Shown here: in pieces, positions 9,116 through 18,431 of the stretch | How the letters are laid out: the number at the start of each line of letters is the position of its first letter | Position numbering within the stretch: position 1 is the stretch's first letter | Assembly (NCBI RefSeq): GCF_001458175.1 | Contig: NZ_CYPW01000040.1 | Coordinates: forward strand, 1,800 to 65,799 | DNA length: 64,000 nt | DNA from: Shimia marina | Lineage (GTDB): Bacteria > Pseudomonadota > Alphaproteobacteria > Rhodobacterales > Rhodobacteraceae | Reading direction: 5' to 3' | Made by a program: the position numbers and the translations under genes | Notes under the pieces: model-generated | Database searches by the model: none | Told to the model about the DNA's origin: nothing | The model's input: only the letters and a program-made list of their open reading frames with translations

Positions 9116-10339
9116 ATGGCAACTTTTGGATTAGGTATCCTTCTGTTCACCCTGATCGTTATTGCATTGGTGACGATCATTCTGGCGGCACGGTCTAAGC
9201 TTGTGTCCACGGGTGACGTGAACATCACCATCAACGGTGAGAAAACCATTTCCGTTCCCGCAGGTGGCAAGCTGTTGCAGACGCTGGCGGAGCAGAAGCT
9301 GTTTGTGCCGTCCGCCTGTGGTGGTGGTGGCACATGTGCGCAGTGTCGTGTGAAAGTGCATTCCGGCGGCGGGTCGATCCTGCCGACGGAAGAGAGCCAC
9401 ATCACCAAGCGTGAAGCGGGCTGTGGCGACCGTCTGTCCTGTCAGGTGGCAGTCAAGCAGGACATGGACATCGAAGTGCCTGAAGAGGTGTTTGGCGTGA
9501 AGAAGTGGGAGTGTACTGTACGCTCCAACGACAACGTCGCGACCTTCATCAAAAACCTCGTTCTGGAACTGCCGGAAGGCGAAGATGTGAACTTCCGCGC
9601 TGGTGGTTACATTCAGATCGAGGCCCCGGCGCACAAGCTCTCCTACAAGGATTTTGCGATTCAGGAAGAGTATCACGAGGATTGGGACAAGTTTAACCTG
9701 TGGCAGTATGAATCCACAGTGAGCGAGCCCATTGAACGTGCGTATTCGATGGCGAACTACCCGGATGAAAAAGGCCTGATCATGCTGAACGTGCGTGTGG
9801 CCTCGCCCCCTCCGGGCAGTCAGGGCATTCCTCCGGGTCAGATGTCGAGCTACATCTTCAACCTGAAGCCAGGTGACAAGGTGACAATCTCTGGTCCGTT
9901 TGGGGAATTCTTTGCCCGCGAGACACAAAAAGAGATGGTCTTCATTGGCGGTGGTGCCGGTATGGCGCCGATGCGCAGCCACATCTTTGATCAGCTCAAA
10001 CGCCTTGAGAACCGTGATCGCAAGATCACCTTCTGGTATGGTGCGCGGTCCAAGAAAGAGATGTTCTTTGTTGAGGACTTCGACCAGCTGGCAGAAGAAT
10101 TCGACAACTTCGAATGGCATGTGGCGCTGTCGGATGCGATGCCGGAGGATGACTGGAAAGGCTACACGGGCTTTATCCACAATGTTCTCTTTGAAGAGTA
10201 TCTGAAGAACCACCCAGCCCCAGAAGACTGCGAGTTCTACATGTGTGGTCCGCCCATCATGAACCAGTCTGTGATCAACATGCTGCTTGATCTGGGTGTG
10301 GACCGCGAAGACATCATGTTGGATGACTTCGGCGGTTAA
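9116..10339 (+). CDS. nqrF: Na+-NQR subunit F, NADH dehydrogenase subunit
   Basis: A 407-residue subunit and the electron entry point. In order: an N-terminal helix (about 5-25), a ferredoxin-like 2Fe-2S domain with Cys68, Cys74, Cys77 and Cys109, an FAD domain with ERAYSMANY, and an NADH domain with [13 protein letters not shown] and MCGPP near the C-terminus. It oxidises NADH on the cytoplasmic side and feeds NqrD/E. Length and all cofactor motifs are complete. It is the last gene of the operon and is followed by a strong terminator. Confidence 0.96.
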   Translation: MATFGLGILLFTLIVIALVTIILAARSKLVSTGDVNITINGEKTISVPAGGKLLQTLAEQKLFVPSACGGGGTCAQCRVKVHSGGGSILPTEESHITKREAGCGDRLSCQVAVKQDMDIEVPEEVFGVKKWECTVRSNDNVATFIKNLVLELPEGEDVNFRAGGYIQIEAPAHKLSYKDFAIQEEYHEDWDKFNLWQYESTVSEPIERAYSMANYPDEKGLIMLNVRVASPPPGSQGIPPGQMSSYIFNLKPGDKVTISGPFGEFFARETQKEMVFIGGGAGMAPMRSHIFDQLKRLENRDRKITFWYGARSKKEMFFVEDFDQLAEEFDNFEWHVALSDAMPEDDWKGYTGFIHNVLFEEYLKNHPAPEDCEFYMCGPPIMNQSVINMLLDLGVDREDIMLDDFGG

Positions 10340-10360
10340 GCCAAAGCAAGACAAGATCAG

Positions 10361-10388
10361 AAAACGCCGCTCTCCGGAGCGGCGTTTT
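10361..10388 (+). terminator. Rho-independent terminator of the nqr operon
   Basis: AAAACGCCGCTC (10361-10372) pairs perfectly with GAGCGGCGTTTT (10377-10388) around TCCG, followed by more T residues. It begins 21 bases after the nqrF stop. Confidence 0.93.
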
Positions 10389-10514
10389 TCTTTGCAGCCC
10401 TCGTTGTGAGTGGATGCACAGCTTGCAGGCTTGGCCTTCGGAAAAACTGCTGGCAAGGTGCTCTGAGCGAACAAAAACCCCGGTAGGGCATTCCGGTGGG
10501 GAGGACATCATCCA

Positions 10515-11117
10515 ATGCGTGTATTGGTCTATCAGGCGCATCCCGGTGCCGTGCATTCCATGGCCAACAAGGCGATGAATGCGGCAACACAATCGGTCGA
10601 GGGTATCACCTTTGTCGATTTATACGCGGAATATCCGCGAGTTGATATTGATGTGGCGCGCGAGCAGGACCGCCTGTTGGCGCATGATGCGATCCTGTTT
10701 CAATATCCGCTGTTTTGGTATTCGACCCCGTCTCTGATCAAGGAATGGCAGGATCTGGTGCTGCAGCATGGGTTTGCCTATGGCCGCGAAGGTCAGGCGC
10801 TTGCCGGAAAATACTGGTCTATGGGCATCACCTGTGGTGCGCCGCAGGAGGCCTATGGGGCGGATGGCTACAATGGGTTTGATCTGCGCACGCTGCTCAC
10901 CCCGATGGAGCAGACAGCCCGGCTTTGCCACATGCGCTTCCTCTCTCCCTATGTGCTCTACGGTGCGCTTGAGAAGCGGGAGAATGGCGGTTTGGGGCCG
11001 CATGCCGAAGGCTGGCGGCGCTGGTTGATCGGGCTGCGTGATGACCGGGTGCTGCTTGAGAAAGCCAATGCGCTGGATGTGGTGCAAGAGCATGATCTGA
11101 ACGAGGTGATCCAATGA
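10515..11117 (+). CDS. kefF: KefF-type NAD(P)H:quinone oxidoreductase, ancillary to K+ efflux
   Basis: A 200-residue flavodoxin-fold quinone reductase. The MRVLVYQAHPG start, the FQYPLFWYSTPSLIKEWQD stretch and the GAPQEAYGADGYN loop are characteristic of the KefF/MdaB family. KefF binds and activates the glutathione-gated potassium channel KefC and detoxifies quinones. The ATG at 10515 follows GGGGAGGA. Its stop overlaps the start of the next gene, a Kef-type antiporter (ATGA), which supports a real two-gene functional unit for protection against electrophiles. Confidence 0.88.
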   Translation: MRVLVYQAHPGAVHSMANKAMNAATQSVEGITFVDLYAEYPRVDIDVAREQDRLLAHDAILFQYPLFWYSTPSLIKEWQDLVLQHGFAYGREGQALAGKYWSMGITCGAPQEAYGADGYNGFDLRTLLTPMEQTARLCHMRFLSPYVLYGALEKRENGGLGPHAEGWRRWLIGLRDDRVLLEKANALDVVQEHDLNEVIQ

Positions 11118-13057
11118 CCGGTTTTTTGTTGCTGGCCACTGTTTTTCTGATTGCCGGGGTTCTGGCGGTGCCTTTGGCGTCGCGACTGGGGCTGGGATCT
11201 GTGCTGGGCTATCTGATCGCGGGGATTGTGATTTCGCCAATCCTGCATTGGTTGCATGTGGATATCATTGAAATTCAGCATTTTGCCGAATTTGGCGTGG
11301 TGATGATGCTGTTCCTTGTCGGGTTGGAGCTGGACCCGAAGATGCTTTGGGCGATGCGCAGGCGTCTGCTGGGGCTTGGCGGGTTGCAGGTGGCGGTGAC
11401 CACGGGGCTGATTGCGGTGATCTGCATGGGCTTTGGCCTGAGCTGGAGTGTTGCGCTGGCTTTGGGCATGGTTTTTGCGCTCTCCTCCACGGCGATTGTG
11501 CTGCAGACTTTGAACGAAAAGGGGCTGATGCAGGCGCAGGGCGGGCAGGACTCTTTTCAGGTGCTGTTGTTTCAGGACATTGCGGTCATTCCCATGCTGG
11601 CGCTGTTGCCGCTTCTGGCGATGCCTGAGCTTGCGGATGTGGCCGGGCAGGTTTCTGCGGACCAGCACGGTGATGGACATGGGGATGGACATGGGGATGG
11701 GCACGCTGCGATGAGCCTCGTGGAGGGGCGCCCCGGCTGGCAGGTGGCCATGATCACGCTTGCGGCGGTTGCGGCGATTGGTGTGATTGGCAATTTTCTG
11801 GCCCGGCCGCTGTTTCGCTTTGTGGCGATGGCTAATCTGCGCGAGGTCTTTGTGGCCACGGCGCTGGCATTGGTGGTGGGGATCGCGCTGTTGATGTCGC
11901 TGGTGGGGCTGTCGCCTGCTTTGGGCACGTTTCTGGCGGGCGTGGTGCTGGCCAATAGTGAATACCGCCACGAGCTGGAAAGCGATATCGATCCGTTTCG
12001 GGGGCTCCTGTTGGGGCTGTTTTTCATGACTGTGGGCGCGGCGATCGACTTTGGCCTGTTGTGGGGGAATTTTGCCCTCGTGATCGGCGCCGCGCTTGGG
12101 GTGATGGCGCTGAAGGCAGGGGTGCTTTATGCGCTGGCCCGGATGTTCAAGCTGACCGGCAGCGACCGTTGGCTGTTCACTTTGGGGCTCGCACAGGCCG
12201 GGGAATTTGGCTTTGTGTTGTTGAGCTTTACGGTGGCAAGCCATGTGATCCCGCCGGAGGTGGCACAGATCGCGCTGTTGGTGGTGGCCCTCTCTATGTT
12301 GCTGACGCCGGGGCTGTTTATCCTCTATGATCGGGGGATTGCGCCACGGTTTTTACAGGCGCAGGACGCGGCGGCGGAGGATATTGATCACCGCAGCAAG
12401 ATCATCGTGGCAGGGTATGGGCGGTTTGGTGGGATCGTGGCACGGATGCTGCGCCAGATCGGGGAACAGCCGGTGGTGGTGGATTATTCCTCCCACCAAC
12501 TGGAGATGCTGCGCCGCTTTGATACCAAAGTGTTTTTTGGCGATGCCACGCGGGCGGATCTGTTGCATGCGGCCGGGATTGAAGACGCAAAGATGCTGGT
12601 GATTGCCATTGATGGCAAAGATCAGATCACCCATCTGGTGGAGCATGTGGCCCGCCATCATCCGCATGTGCATATCGTGGCGCGAGCGGTAGACCGGGGC
12701 CATGTCTATGATCTTTACAGTGCAGGCGCCAAAGACATCATTCGCGAGACGTTTGACAGTGCGGTTCGGGCCGGACGGGCCGCCTATGAGGCGCTTGGGA
12801 TCCATCCTTTTCAGGCCGAGCAACTGGCACGCCGCTTTACCAAAGCGGACCGGGATTTGCTGGTAAAAACGGCGGCGGTGCATAAGCCGGGGGTCTTGCT
12901 GGCGGACAATGCCGAGTTTGTTGAGCTGGCCAAGGAGCTCAATGCGCGTATGGAAGAAGAGCTGTTGAATGCCAAGGACGGGTTTGGCGTGGATGGCCAT
13001 CAGGGCTGGGTGCCGCCGCCTGCCAACGTTGGATCAGACCCGGAAGAGGGGCGCTGA
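11114..13057 (+). CDS. kefC: Kef-type K+ efflux/cation:proton antiporter with RCK domain
   Basis: A 647-residue CPA2-family transporter. The first 400 residues form a 12-13-helix Na+/H+ exchanger-like core (FAEFGVVMMLFLVGLELDP, then SPALGTFLAGVVLANSEYRHELESDI). This is followed by a TrkA-N/RCK domain from about residue 430, with the nucleotide-binding VAGYGRFGG and FFGDATRADLL. Such proteins expel K+ to acidify the cell when glutathione adducts bind. An odd feature is a His/Gly/Asp tandem repeat (GDGHGDGHGDGH, residues about 186-197) in a loop between helices. KefB and KefC cannot be told apart by eye; the coupling to kefF suggests KefC. Confidence 0.85.
   Translation: MTGFLLLATVFLIAGVLAVPLASRLGLGSVLGYLIAGIVISPILHWLHVDIIEIQHFAEFGVVMMLFLVGLELDPKMLWAMRRRLLGLGGLQVAVTTGLIAVICMGFGLSWSVALALGMVFALSSTAIVLQTLNEKGLMQAQGGQDSFQVLLFQDIAVIPMLALLPLLAMPELADVAGQVSADQHGDGHGDGHGDGHAAMSLVEGRPGWQVAMITLAAVAAIGVIGNFLARPLFRFVAMANLREVFVATALALVVGIALLMSLVGLSPALGTFLAGVVLANSEYRHELESDIDPFRGLLLGLFFMTVGAAIDFGLLWGNFALVIGAALGVMALKAGVLYALARMFKLTGSDRWLFTLGLAQAGEFGFVLLSFTVASHVIPPEVAQIALLVVALSMLLTPGLFILYDRGIAPRFLQAQDAAAEDIDHRSKIIVAGYGRFGGIVARMLRQIGEQPVVVDYSSHQLEMLRRFDTKVFFGDATRADLLHAAGIEDAKMLVIAIDGKDQITHLVEHVARHHPHVHIVARAVDRGHVYDLYSAGAKDIIRETFDSAVRAGRAAYEALGIHPFQAEQLARRFTKADRDLLVKTAAVHKPGVLLADNAEFVELAKELNARMEEELLNAKDGFGVDGHQGWVPPPANVGSDPEEGR
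11669..11704 (+). repeat. In-frame 12-base tandem repeat in the Kef transporter gene
   Basis: Three near-identical 12-base units (consensus GGGGATGGACAT) encode three GDGH units, preceded by QH. Because the unit is a multiple of three, changes in copy number would alter loop length without breaking the frame. Confidence 0.85.
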
Positions 13058-13059
13058 GT

Positions 13060-14448
13060 TTGGCGAAAGCGGTCTTTTTGCAAGGGGCTTTGATGCGCCA
13101 TGTGGCGGTGATGTCGCTGACCTCATCTGTGGGGTTGATGGCGATCTTTGCGGTCGATTTTGTCGATATGATTTTCATTTCGATGCTTGGCAACAAAGCG
13201 CTTGCTGCGGCGGTGGGCTATGCGGGCACGCTGTTGTTTTTCACCAATGCCTTCAACATCGGGCTGTCGATTTCGGCAGGCTCTCTGGTGGCGCGGGCGA
13301 TTGGCGCGGATCAGCCGGACAGGGCGCGGGAATATGCCGCCTCCGTGGCGGTGCTGGGCGTGCTGATGGGGCTGGTGCTGCCTTTGGTGGTTCTTGGCAA
13401 TCTGGCTCCGATCCTGAGCTGGCTCGGGGCGGAGGGGGACACGCTGGCGCTGGCGCAGCGCTATGTGCGGATTGTGATCCCCACGATGCCATTGATGTCG
13501 CTGGCGATGGTCGGCATGGCAGTCTTGCGCGCCCATGGCGATGCGCGGCGCTCGATGATGGGCACGGTCTTTGGTGGGGCGGTCAACGCCGCGCTGGATC
13601 CCCTCCTGATCTTTGGTCTGGGTCTGGGGCTTGATGGGGCGGCCTATGCCTCGGTCATGGCGCGGATCGTCATGTGCAGCTACGCCGTGGTAAGCGTGTG
13701 GCGGGTGCACAATGGATTTGCCCGCCCAGCGCTGCCTGTGCTGATGCGGGATGCGCGGGCGATTGCGGCCATTGCCGCCCCGGCCATTCTCACCAATGTG
13801 GCCTCGCCTGTTGGCAATGCGATTGTCACGCGAGAGGTGGCGGCCTATGGCACCGATGCGGTGGCGGCGATGGCGGTGATTGGGCGTCTGATGCCGGTGG
13901 CTTTCGCGGTGGTTTTTGCGCTCTCAGGCGCGATTGGACCCATTGTTGGCCAGAACTTCGGGGCCGGGCTGTTTGCGCGGGTGCGCGGCACGCTGGTGGC
14001 AGGGTTGCAGTTTCTGCTGGGCTATACGCTTCTGGCCGCACTCATTCTATTTGTGGCGCGTCAGATGATTGCCGATGTGTTTGAGGCCAGTGGAGAGATG
14101 CGGACTTTGATCTATCTGTTCTGCGGGCCTTTGGCGTTGATGCAGTTTTTCAATGGGGTGATCTTTGTCTGCAATGCCTGTTTCAACAATCTCGGCCATC
14201 CGATCTATTCCACATATGTGAATTGGGGGCGGCACAGTTTGGGCACCTATCCCTTTGTCATCGCAGGTGGCGCGCTTTGGGGGGCGTCTGGTGTGCTGAT
14301 GGGGCAGGCTGTGGGGGGCGCGTTCTTTGCGTTGGCCGCGTTGCTGCTTGCGCTGAAGACCATCCGCAGGATCAGCACGCCCGAACCGGTGGATCCCTTT
14401 GCCAAAGACAGCACATTGCATCACGTCAGTGGGCGGCGGAACTGGTAG
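13060..14448 (+). CDS. MATE-family multidrug/toxin exporter
   Basis: A 462-residue protein with the twelve-helix MATE layout: two six-helix halves, starting with LMRHVAVMSLTSSVGLMAIFAVDFVDMIFIS and a repeated half from about residue 230 (IAAPAILTNVASPVGNAIVTREVAAYG). MATE proteins exchange H+ or Na+ for cationic drugs and metabolites. With a Na+-NQR upstream a sodium gradient is available, but the coupling ion is not readable from the sequence. The start is TTG at 13060 with GAGGGG about nine bases upstream, two bases after the antiporter stop, so it belongs to the same operon. Confidence 0.85.
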   Translation: MAKAVFLQGALMRHVAVMSLTSSVGLMAIFAVDFVDMIFISMLGNKALAAAVGYAGTLLFFTNAFNIGLSISAGSLVARAIGADQPDRAREYAASVAVLGVLMGLVLPLVVLGNLAPILSWLGAEGDTLALAQRYVRIVIPTMPLMSLAMVGMAVLRAHGDARRSMMGTVFGGAVNAALDPLLIFGLGLGLDGAAYASVMARIVMCSYAVVSVWRVHNGFARPALPVLMRDARAIAAIAAPAILTNVASPVGNAIVTREVAAYGTDAVAAMAVIGRLMPVAFAVVFALSGAIGPIVGQNFGAGLFARVRGTLVAGLQFLLGYTLLAALILFVARQMIADVFEASGEMRTLIYLFCGPLALMQFFNGVIFVCNACFNNLGHPIYSTYVNWGRHSLGTYPFVIAGGALWGASGVLMGQAVGGAFFALAALLLALKTIRRISTPEPVDPFAKDSTLHHVSGRRNW

Positions 14449-14469
14449 TCGGGCGCGGCAGCATCGGCG

Positions 14470-15117
14470 TTAGCGCGGCAGTTGTGCGGCGTCCTGTGCG
14501 AGTGCCTCGATCTGATCCCAAGCGCCCGCGTTCATGAGGTCTGCGGGGGCGACCCAACTGCCACCGGCACAGACCACATTGGCCAGCTTGAGATAGTCCG
14601 GCGCATTCTGAGGATTGACGCCGCCGGTGGGGCAGAAGCTGATCTGGGGCAGGGGGCTGGCCAAAGACCCCAGGAACTTTGCGCCGCCTGCGGCCTCAGC
14701 CGGAAAGAACTTCAGCATGTCATAGCCGCGCTCAAGCAGGGCCATGGCTTCGCTTGCGGAGGCCGCGCCGGGCAAGAGCGGCAGCCCTTCGGCTTCGCAG
14801 GCCTGCAACAGCGTGTCCGTTGCCCCCGGCGAGACCCCAAAGGTGGCCCCGGCGGCTTTCGCCGCTTTGACATCTTCTGGTGTGAGCAGCGTGCCTGCGC
14901 CAACCATGCCGCCGGGCACGTCTGACATGGCGCGAATGACATCCAGCGCGGCTGGGGTGCGCAGGGTGACTTCCAATGCGGGCAGCCCGCCCGCCACCAA
15001 TGCCTGCGCCAGAGGTTTGGCATGGGCGACATCCTTGACAACCAGAACCGGCACAATCGGCGCGGCGTTGCAGATTTCACGGGCGCGCAGGCTGGCCTCT
15101 TTGGGGGTGATCGGCAT
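14470..15117 (-). CDS. eda: 2-dehydro-3-deoxy-phosphogluconate (KDPG) aldolase
   Basis: A 215-residue class I aldolase that splits KDPG into pyruvate and glyceraldehyde-3-phosphate, the last step of the Entner-Doudoroff pathway. The Schiff-base lysine lies in YDMLKFFPAE near residue 135; LPALEVTLRTP (catalytic Glu) and FCPTGGV are also conserved. It is last in the gap-zwf-edd-eda operon; its ATG shares one base with the edd stop (TGATG), so translation is coupled. It converges on the MATE gene with 21 bases between stops. Confidence 0.95.
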   Translation of the reverse strand: MPITPKEASLRAREICNAAPIVPVLVVKDVAHAKPLAQALVAGGLPALEVTLRTPAALDVIRAMSDVPGGMVGAGTLLTPEDVKAAKAAGATFGVSPGATDTLLQACEAEGLPLLPGAASASEAMALLERGYDMLKFFPAEAAGGAKFLGSLASPLPQISFCPTGGVNPQNAPDYLKLANVVCAGGSWVAPADLMNAGAWDQIEALAQDAAQLPR

Positions 15118-16940
15118 CAGTAGGATCCTTCAAAAATGGAGGCGCCGGTTGTGGCAGCGCCCACGGCATTGCGGAACGCGGCAAAGAGTTCGCGGCCTGT
15201 GCCCGCTTCATATGCGGAGAGATCGGTGCTGGCAGGGGGGCGGTCTGTGACGCCTTCGGTCAGAATTGTAAGCGCCCCGCCTTCGGCATCTACCCGCAGG
15301 ATGTCGCCATCTTTGAGCTGGGCAATTGGCCCGCCATCCAGCGCTTCTGGGCTGACGTGGATTGCGGCAGGAATTTTACCGGAAGCACCTGACATGCGCC
15401 CATCGGTGACAAAGGCCACTTTTTGACCGCGGCCCTGCATGATGGACATGAGAGGTGTCAGGCTGTGCAGCTCGGGCATGCCATTGGCTTTGGGACCCTG
15501 AAAGCGCACCACGATGATCACATCTTCGGTCAACTCCCCGGCCTGAAAGGCCGCTTTGACCTCATCCTGATCATGGAAAACCCGTACCGGGGCCTCCACA
15601 AAGCGGTGCTGGGGGGCGACGGCGGAGATTTTCATTACAGCGGTGCCAAGATTACCGGTCAGGCGGGCCAAGCCGCCGGTGGGCTGAAACGGACCATGGG
15701 CGGGGCGCACAATTTTTTCGTTGAGCGAGGTTGTGGTGCCGGGCTGCCAGGACAGCGCGCCATCAATCAGCTTGGGCTCTTGCGTGTAATGCGCCAAGCC
15801 ATCGCCTGCGATGGTTTTTGTGTCAGGGTGCAGCAGATTGGCGGAGAGCAACTCGCCGATCATGTAGCCCAGCCCACCTGCGGCGTGGAAGTGGTTCACA
15901 TCGGCCAGTCCGTTGGGATAGACGCGCGCCAGGAGGGGAGTGATGTCAGAGAGCTCGGCGAAATCTTCCCATGTGAGCACCACGCCACCCGCGCGGGCCA
16001 TGGCGATCAGATGGATCAGAAGGTTGGTTGAGCCACCAGTGGCATTGAGACCGATCATGCCATTCACAAAGGCTTTTTCATCCAGAATGTCACAGGTGGG
16101 CGTGTAGCTGTTGCCCAAGGCAGACAGGGAAAGCGCGCGGCGGGCGCCTTCTGCGGTGAGGGCATCGCGCAGGTCCGTGTTGGGTGAGACAAAGCTGGCA
16201 CCGGGCAGATGCAGGCCCATAAATTCCATCAGCATCTGGTTCGTGTTCGCCGTACCATAAAATGTGCAGGTGCCGGGACCGTGGTAGGCGGCCATTTCTG
16301 AGGCCATGAGTTCGGCGCGGTCGGCTTCACCGGCGGCAAAACGCTGGCGGACTTTGGCTTTCGCGTCGTTGGAGATGCCGGAGCTCATCGGGCCTGCGGG
16401 CAGGAAGACCGCCGGGAGGTGGCCAAAACTCTGTGCGGCAATCACAAGGCCGGGCACAATCTTGTCACAGACGCCCAGATAGACCGAGGCGTCAAAGGTA
16501 TTGTGGCTGAGTGCGACACCTGCGGCGAGGGCAATCACATCGCGTGAAAACAGCGACAGCTCCATGCCCGCTTCGCCCTGCGTGACGCCATCACACATGG
16601 CGGGCACGCCGCCAGCCACCTGTGCCGTGCCGCCAGCCGCGCGCACAGCGTCGCGGATCACGTTGGGATAGCGTTCAAAGGGCTGATGGGCGGACAGCAT
16701 GTCATTGTAGGCCGTGATAATGCCGAGATTTCCAGCGGATCCGGTGGCCAGCGCGGCTTGATCTTCCCCTGCGCCTGCGTAGGCGTGGGCCTGTCCTGAG
16801 CAACTCAGGTGGGCGCGGGCTGGGCCTTTGCTGGCCGCTTGTGACATGCGCTCCAGATAGGCATCCCGATGCGGTTTGCTGCGTGCGATGATGCGCGCGG
16901 TGACTTTTTCAACGGTTGGGTGGAGCGGCATCAGGGCCAT
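15117..16940 (-). CDS. edd: 6-phosphogluconate dehydratase
   Basis: A 607-residue, full-length IlvD/Edd-family iron-sulfur dehydratase that turns 6-phosphogluconate into KDPG. Conserved stretches are GIITAYNDMLSAHQPFERYP near residue 95, VPAMCDGVTQGEAGMELSLFSRD (cluster ligand Cys) and GCDK-like VCDKIVPG, plus NATGGSTNLLIHL and GRMSGASGKIPAAIHVSPE. The NGMIGLNATGGSTN part distinguishes Edd from IlvD. It lies 30 bases downstream of zwf and overlaps eda by one base. Confidence 0.95.
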   Translation of the reverse strand: MALMPLHPTVEKVTARIIARSKPHRDAYLERMSQAASKGPARAHLSCSGQAHAYAGAGEDQAALATGSAGNLGIITAYNDMLSAHQPFERYPNVIRDAVRAAGGTAQVAGGVPAMCDGVTQGEAGMELSLFSRDVIALAAGVALSHNTFDASVYLGVCDKIVPGLVIAAQSFGHLPAVFLPAGPMSSGISNDAKAKVRQRFAAGEADRAELMASEMAAYHGPGTCTFYGTANTNQMLMEFMGLHLPGASFVSPNTDLRDALTAEGARRALSLSALGNSYTPTCDILDEKAFVNGMIGLNATGGSTNLLIHLIAMARAGGVVLTWEDFAELSDITPLLARVYPNGLADVNHFHAAGGLGYMIGELLSANLLHPDTKTIAGDGLAHYTQEPKLIDGALSWQPGTTTSLNEKIVRPAHGPFQPTGGLARLTGNLGTAVMKISAVAPQHRFVEAPVRVFHDQDEVKAAFQAGELTEDVIIVVRFQGPKANGMPELHSLTPLMSIMQGRGQKVAFVTDGRMSGASGKIPAAIHVSPEALDGGPIAQLKDGDILRVDAEGGALTILTEGVTDRPPASTDLSAYEAGTGRELFAAFRNAVGAATTGASIFEGSY

Positions 16941-16970
16941 CCTTCCTATTTTGAGCGTCGAGGCAGGGGG

Positions 16971-18425
16971 TTAGTCGCCAATGGGGCGCCAGCGGCGACC
17001 GCCCTGATGCATCAGCATCAGCGCTTCTTCGGGGCCGGAACTGCCAGGGTCATAGAGCATGGGGCGTTGGCCAGCCTCTTCCCATGCGGCAATCATCGGA
17101 TCGGCCCAGGCCCAGGCCGCTTCGACTTCGTCGCCGCGCATGAAGAGGGTTTGATCGCCGCGGATCACGTCCATCACCAGACGTTCATAGGCGTCCTGTG
17201 AGGTGAGATCCTTGCCCAGCGCATCGGCAAAGGACATGTCCATCGCCACCTCAGTAAGGCGCATGCCGCCGGGGCCGGGTTCTTTGATGGTGGTGCGCAG
17301 GGTGATGCCTTCGTCTGGTTGCAGGCGGATGATCAGCGCGTTGCCTTTGCGCCCCTCCATCTTGTTGGGGAAGATGTTGTGGGGCGGGTCCTTGAAGATC
17401 ACGGCAATTTCGGACACGCGATCGCGCAGATGTTTGCCGGTGCGCAGATAAAACGGCGTGTTGGCCCAGCGCCAGTTGCCCACGGTGAGCTTCATGGCGA
17501 TGAAGCTTTCTGTGCGGCTGTCGGGGTTTTCCACATCGTCAAAATAACTTTGGTTGTCCCGCCCGGTGCGGTACTGGCCGCGCACAATGTCCCGCAGGGG
17601 CACCGGATCCAGCGCTTCGATCACCTTCACTTTTTCATCGCGCACCGAGTTGGGCGTGAATTTGGAGGGTGGCTCCATGGCAATCAGGCAGAGCAGCTGC
17701 ATCAGGTGGTTTTGCACCATGTCGCGCATCGCGCCGGATTGATCATAATAGCCGCCACGCCCGGCCACGCCGAGGCTTTCGGCCACGGTGATCTGGACAT
17801 GATCGATGTGGGTGGCGTTCCAGAGCGGTTCAAACAGGGAGTTGGCAAAGCGCAGGGCCATGAGGTTCTGCACGGTTTCTTTGCCGAGGTAGTGGTCGAT
17901 CCGGTAGATCTGTGCCTCATCAAAATGGCGCAGCAGATCCCGGTTGAGGGCGCGGGCGCTTTCCAGATCGTGACCAAATGGTTTTTCTACCACGATACGG
18001 CTTTGCGGTGTGGCGATGGCATGGGTGCTGAGCCGTTCGGCAATGGCCCCAAAAAGTGCAGGGGAGACCGAGAGATAGAAGGTGCGGATCGTATCGGGGC
18101 GCAGGATCTTTTGCAGAGCGTCCCAGCCGGTGTCGCCGGTAGCGTCGATATGCACATAGTCGAGCCTTTGTAAAAAGGCGTCGAGCTGATCCTGCGGGCG
18201 CAGGTCTGGGGCGACGAATTCCGCGATGGCTGCGCCGACCAATGTGCGGAACTCGGCACTCTCCATTTCTGAGCGCGCCGAGCCGATGATTTTGGCATCA
18301 GATGGCATTTGTCCCGCGCGAAAGCGGTGGAAGAGGCCGGGCAGAATTTTGCGCCGGGCCAGATCCCCGGTGGCGCCAAAAATCACAAGATCAAAAGGCT
18401 CTACCGGAATAACGCGCGCGACCAT
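16971..18425 (-). CDS. zwf: Glucose-6-phosphate 1-dehydrogenase
   Basis: A 484-residue enzyme of normal length that oxidises glucose-6-phosphate to 6-phosphogluconolactone with NADP+. The coenzyme motif GATGDLARRK is near residue 20 and the active-site motif RIDHYLGKETVQNL near residue 180. The ATG at 18425 has AAAGGAT upstream, six bases after the gap stop. No pgl (6-phosphogluconolactonase) gene follows and no lactonase domain is fused, so the next step must be encoded elsewhere or occur without an enzyme. Confidence 0.95.
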   Translation of the reverse strand: MVARVIPVEPFDLVIFGATGDLARRKILPGLFHRFRAGQMPSDAKIIGSARSEMESAEFRTLVGAAIAEFVAPDLRPQDQLDAFLQRLDYVHIDATGDTGWDALQKILRPDTIRTFYLSVSPALFGAIAERLSTHAIATPQSRIVVEKPFGHDLESARALNRDLLRHFDEAQIYRIDHYLGKETVQNLMALRFANSLFEPLWNATHIDHVQITVAESLGVAGRGGYYDQSGAMRDMVQNHLMQLLCLIAMEPPSKFTPNSVRDEKVKVIEALDPVPLRDIVRGQYRTGRDNQSYFDDVENPDSRTESFIAMKLTVGNWRWANTPFYLRTGKHLRDRVSEIAVIFKDPPHNIFPNKMEGRKGNALIIRLQPDEGITLRTTIKEPGPGGMRLTEVAMDMSFADALGKDLTSQDAYERLVMDVIRGDQTLFMRGDEVEAAWAWADPMIAAWEEAGQRPMLYDPGSSGPEEALMLMHQGGRRWRPIGD

Positions 18426-18431
18426 CTGTGT

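Noticed and set aside
9131-10474. A 447-codon open frame antisense to nqrF
   Set aside because: It lies entirely opposite a full-length, motif-complete nqrF and its terminator; the translation has no recognisable family.
15423-16031. An open frame antisense to edd
   Set aside because: It is opposite the conserved core of a full-length dehydratase and has no independent support.
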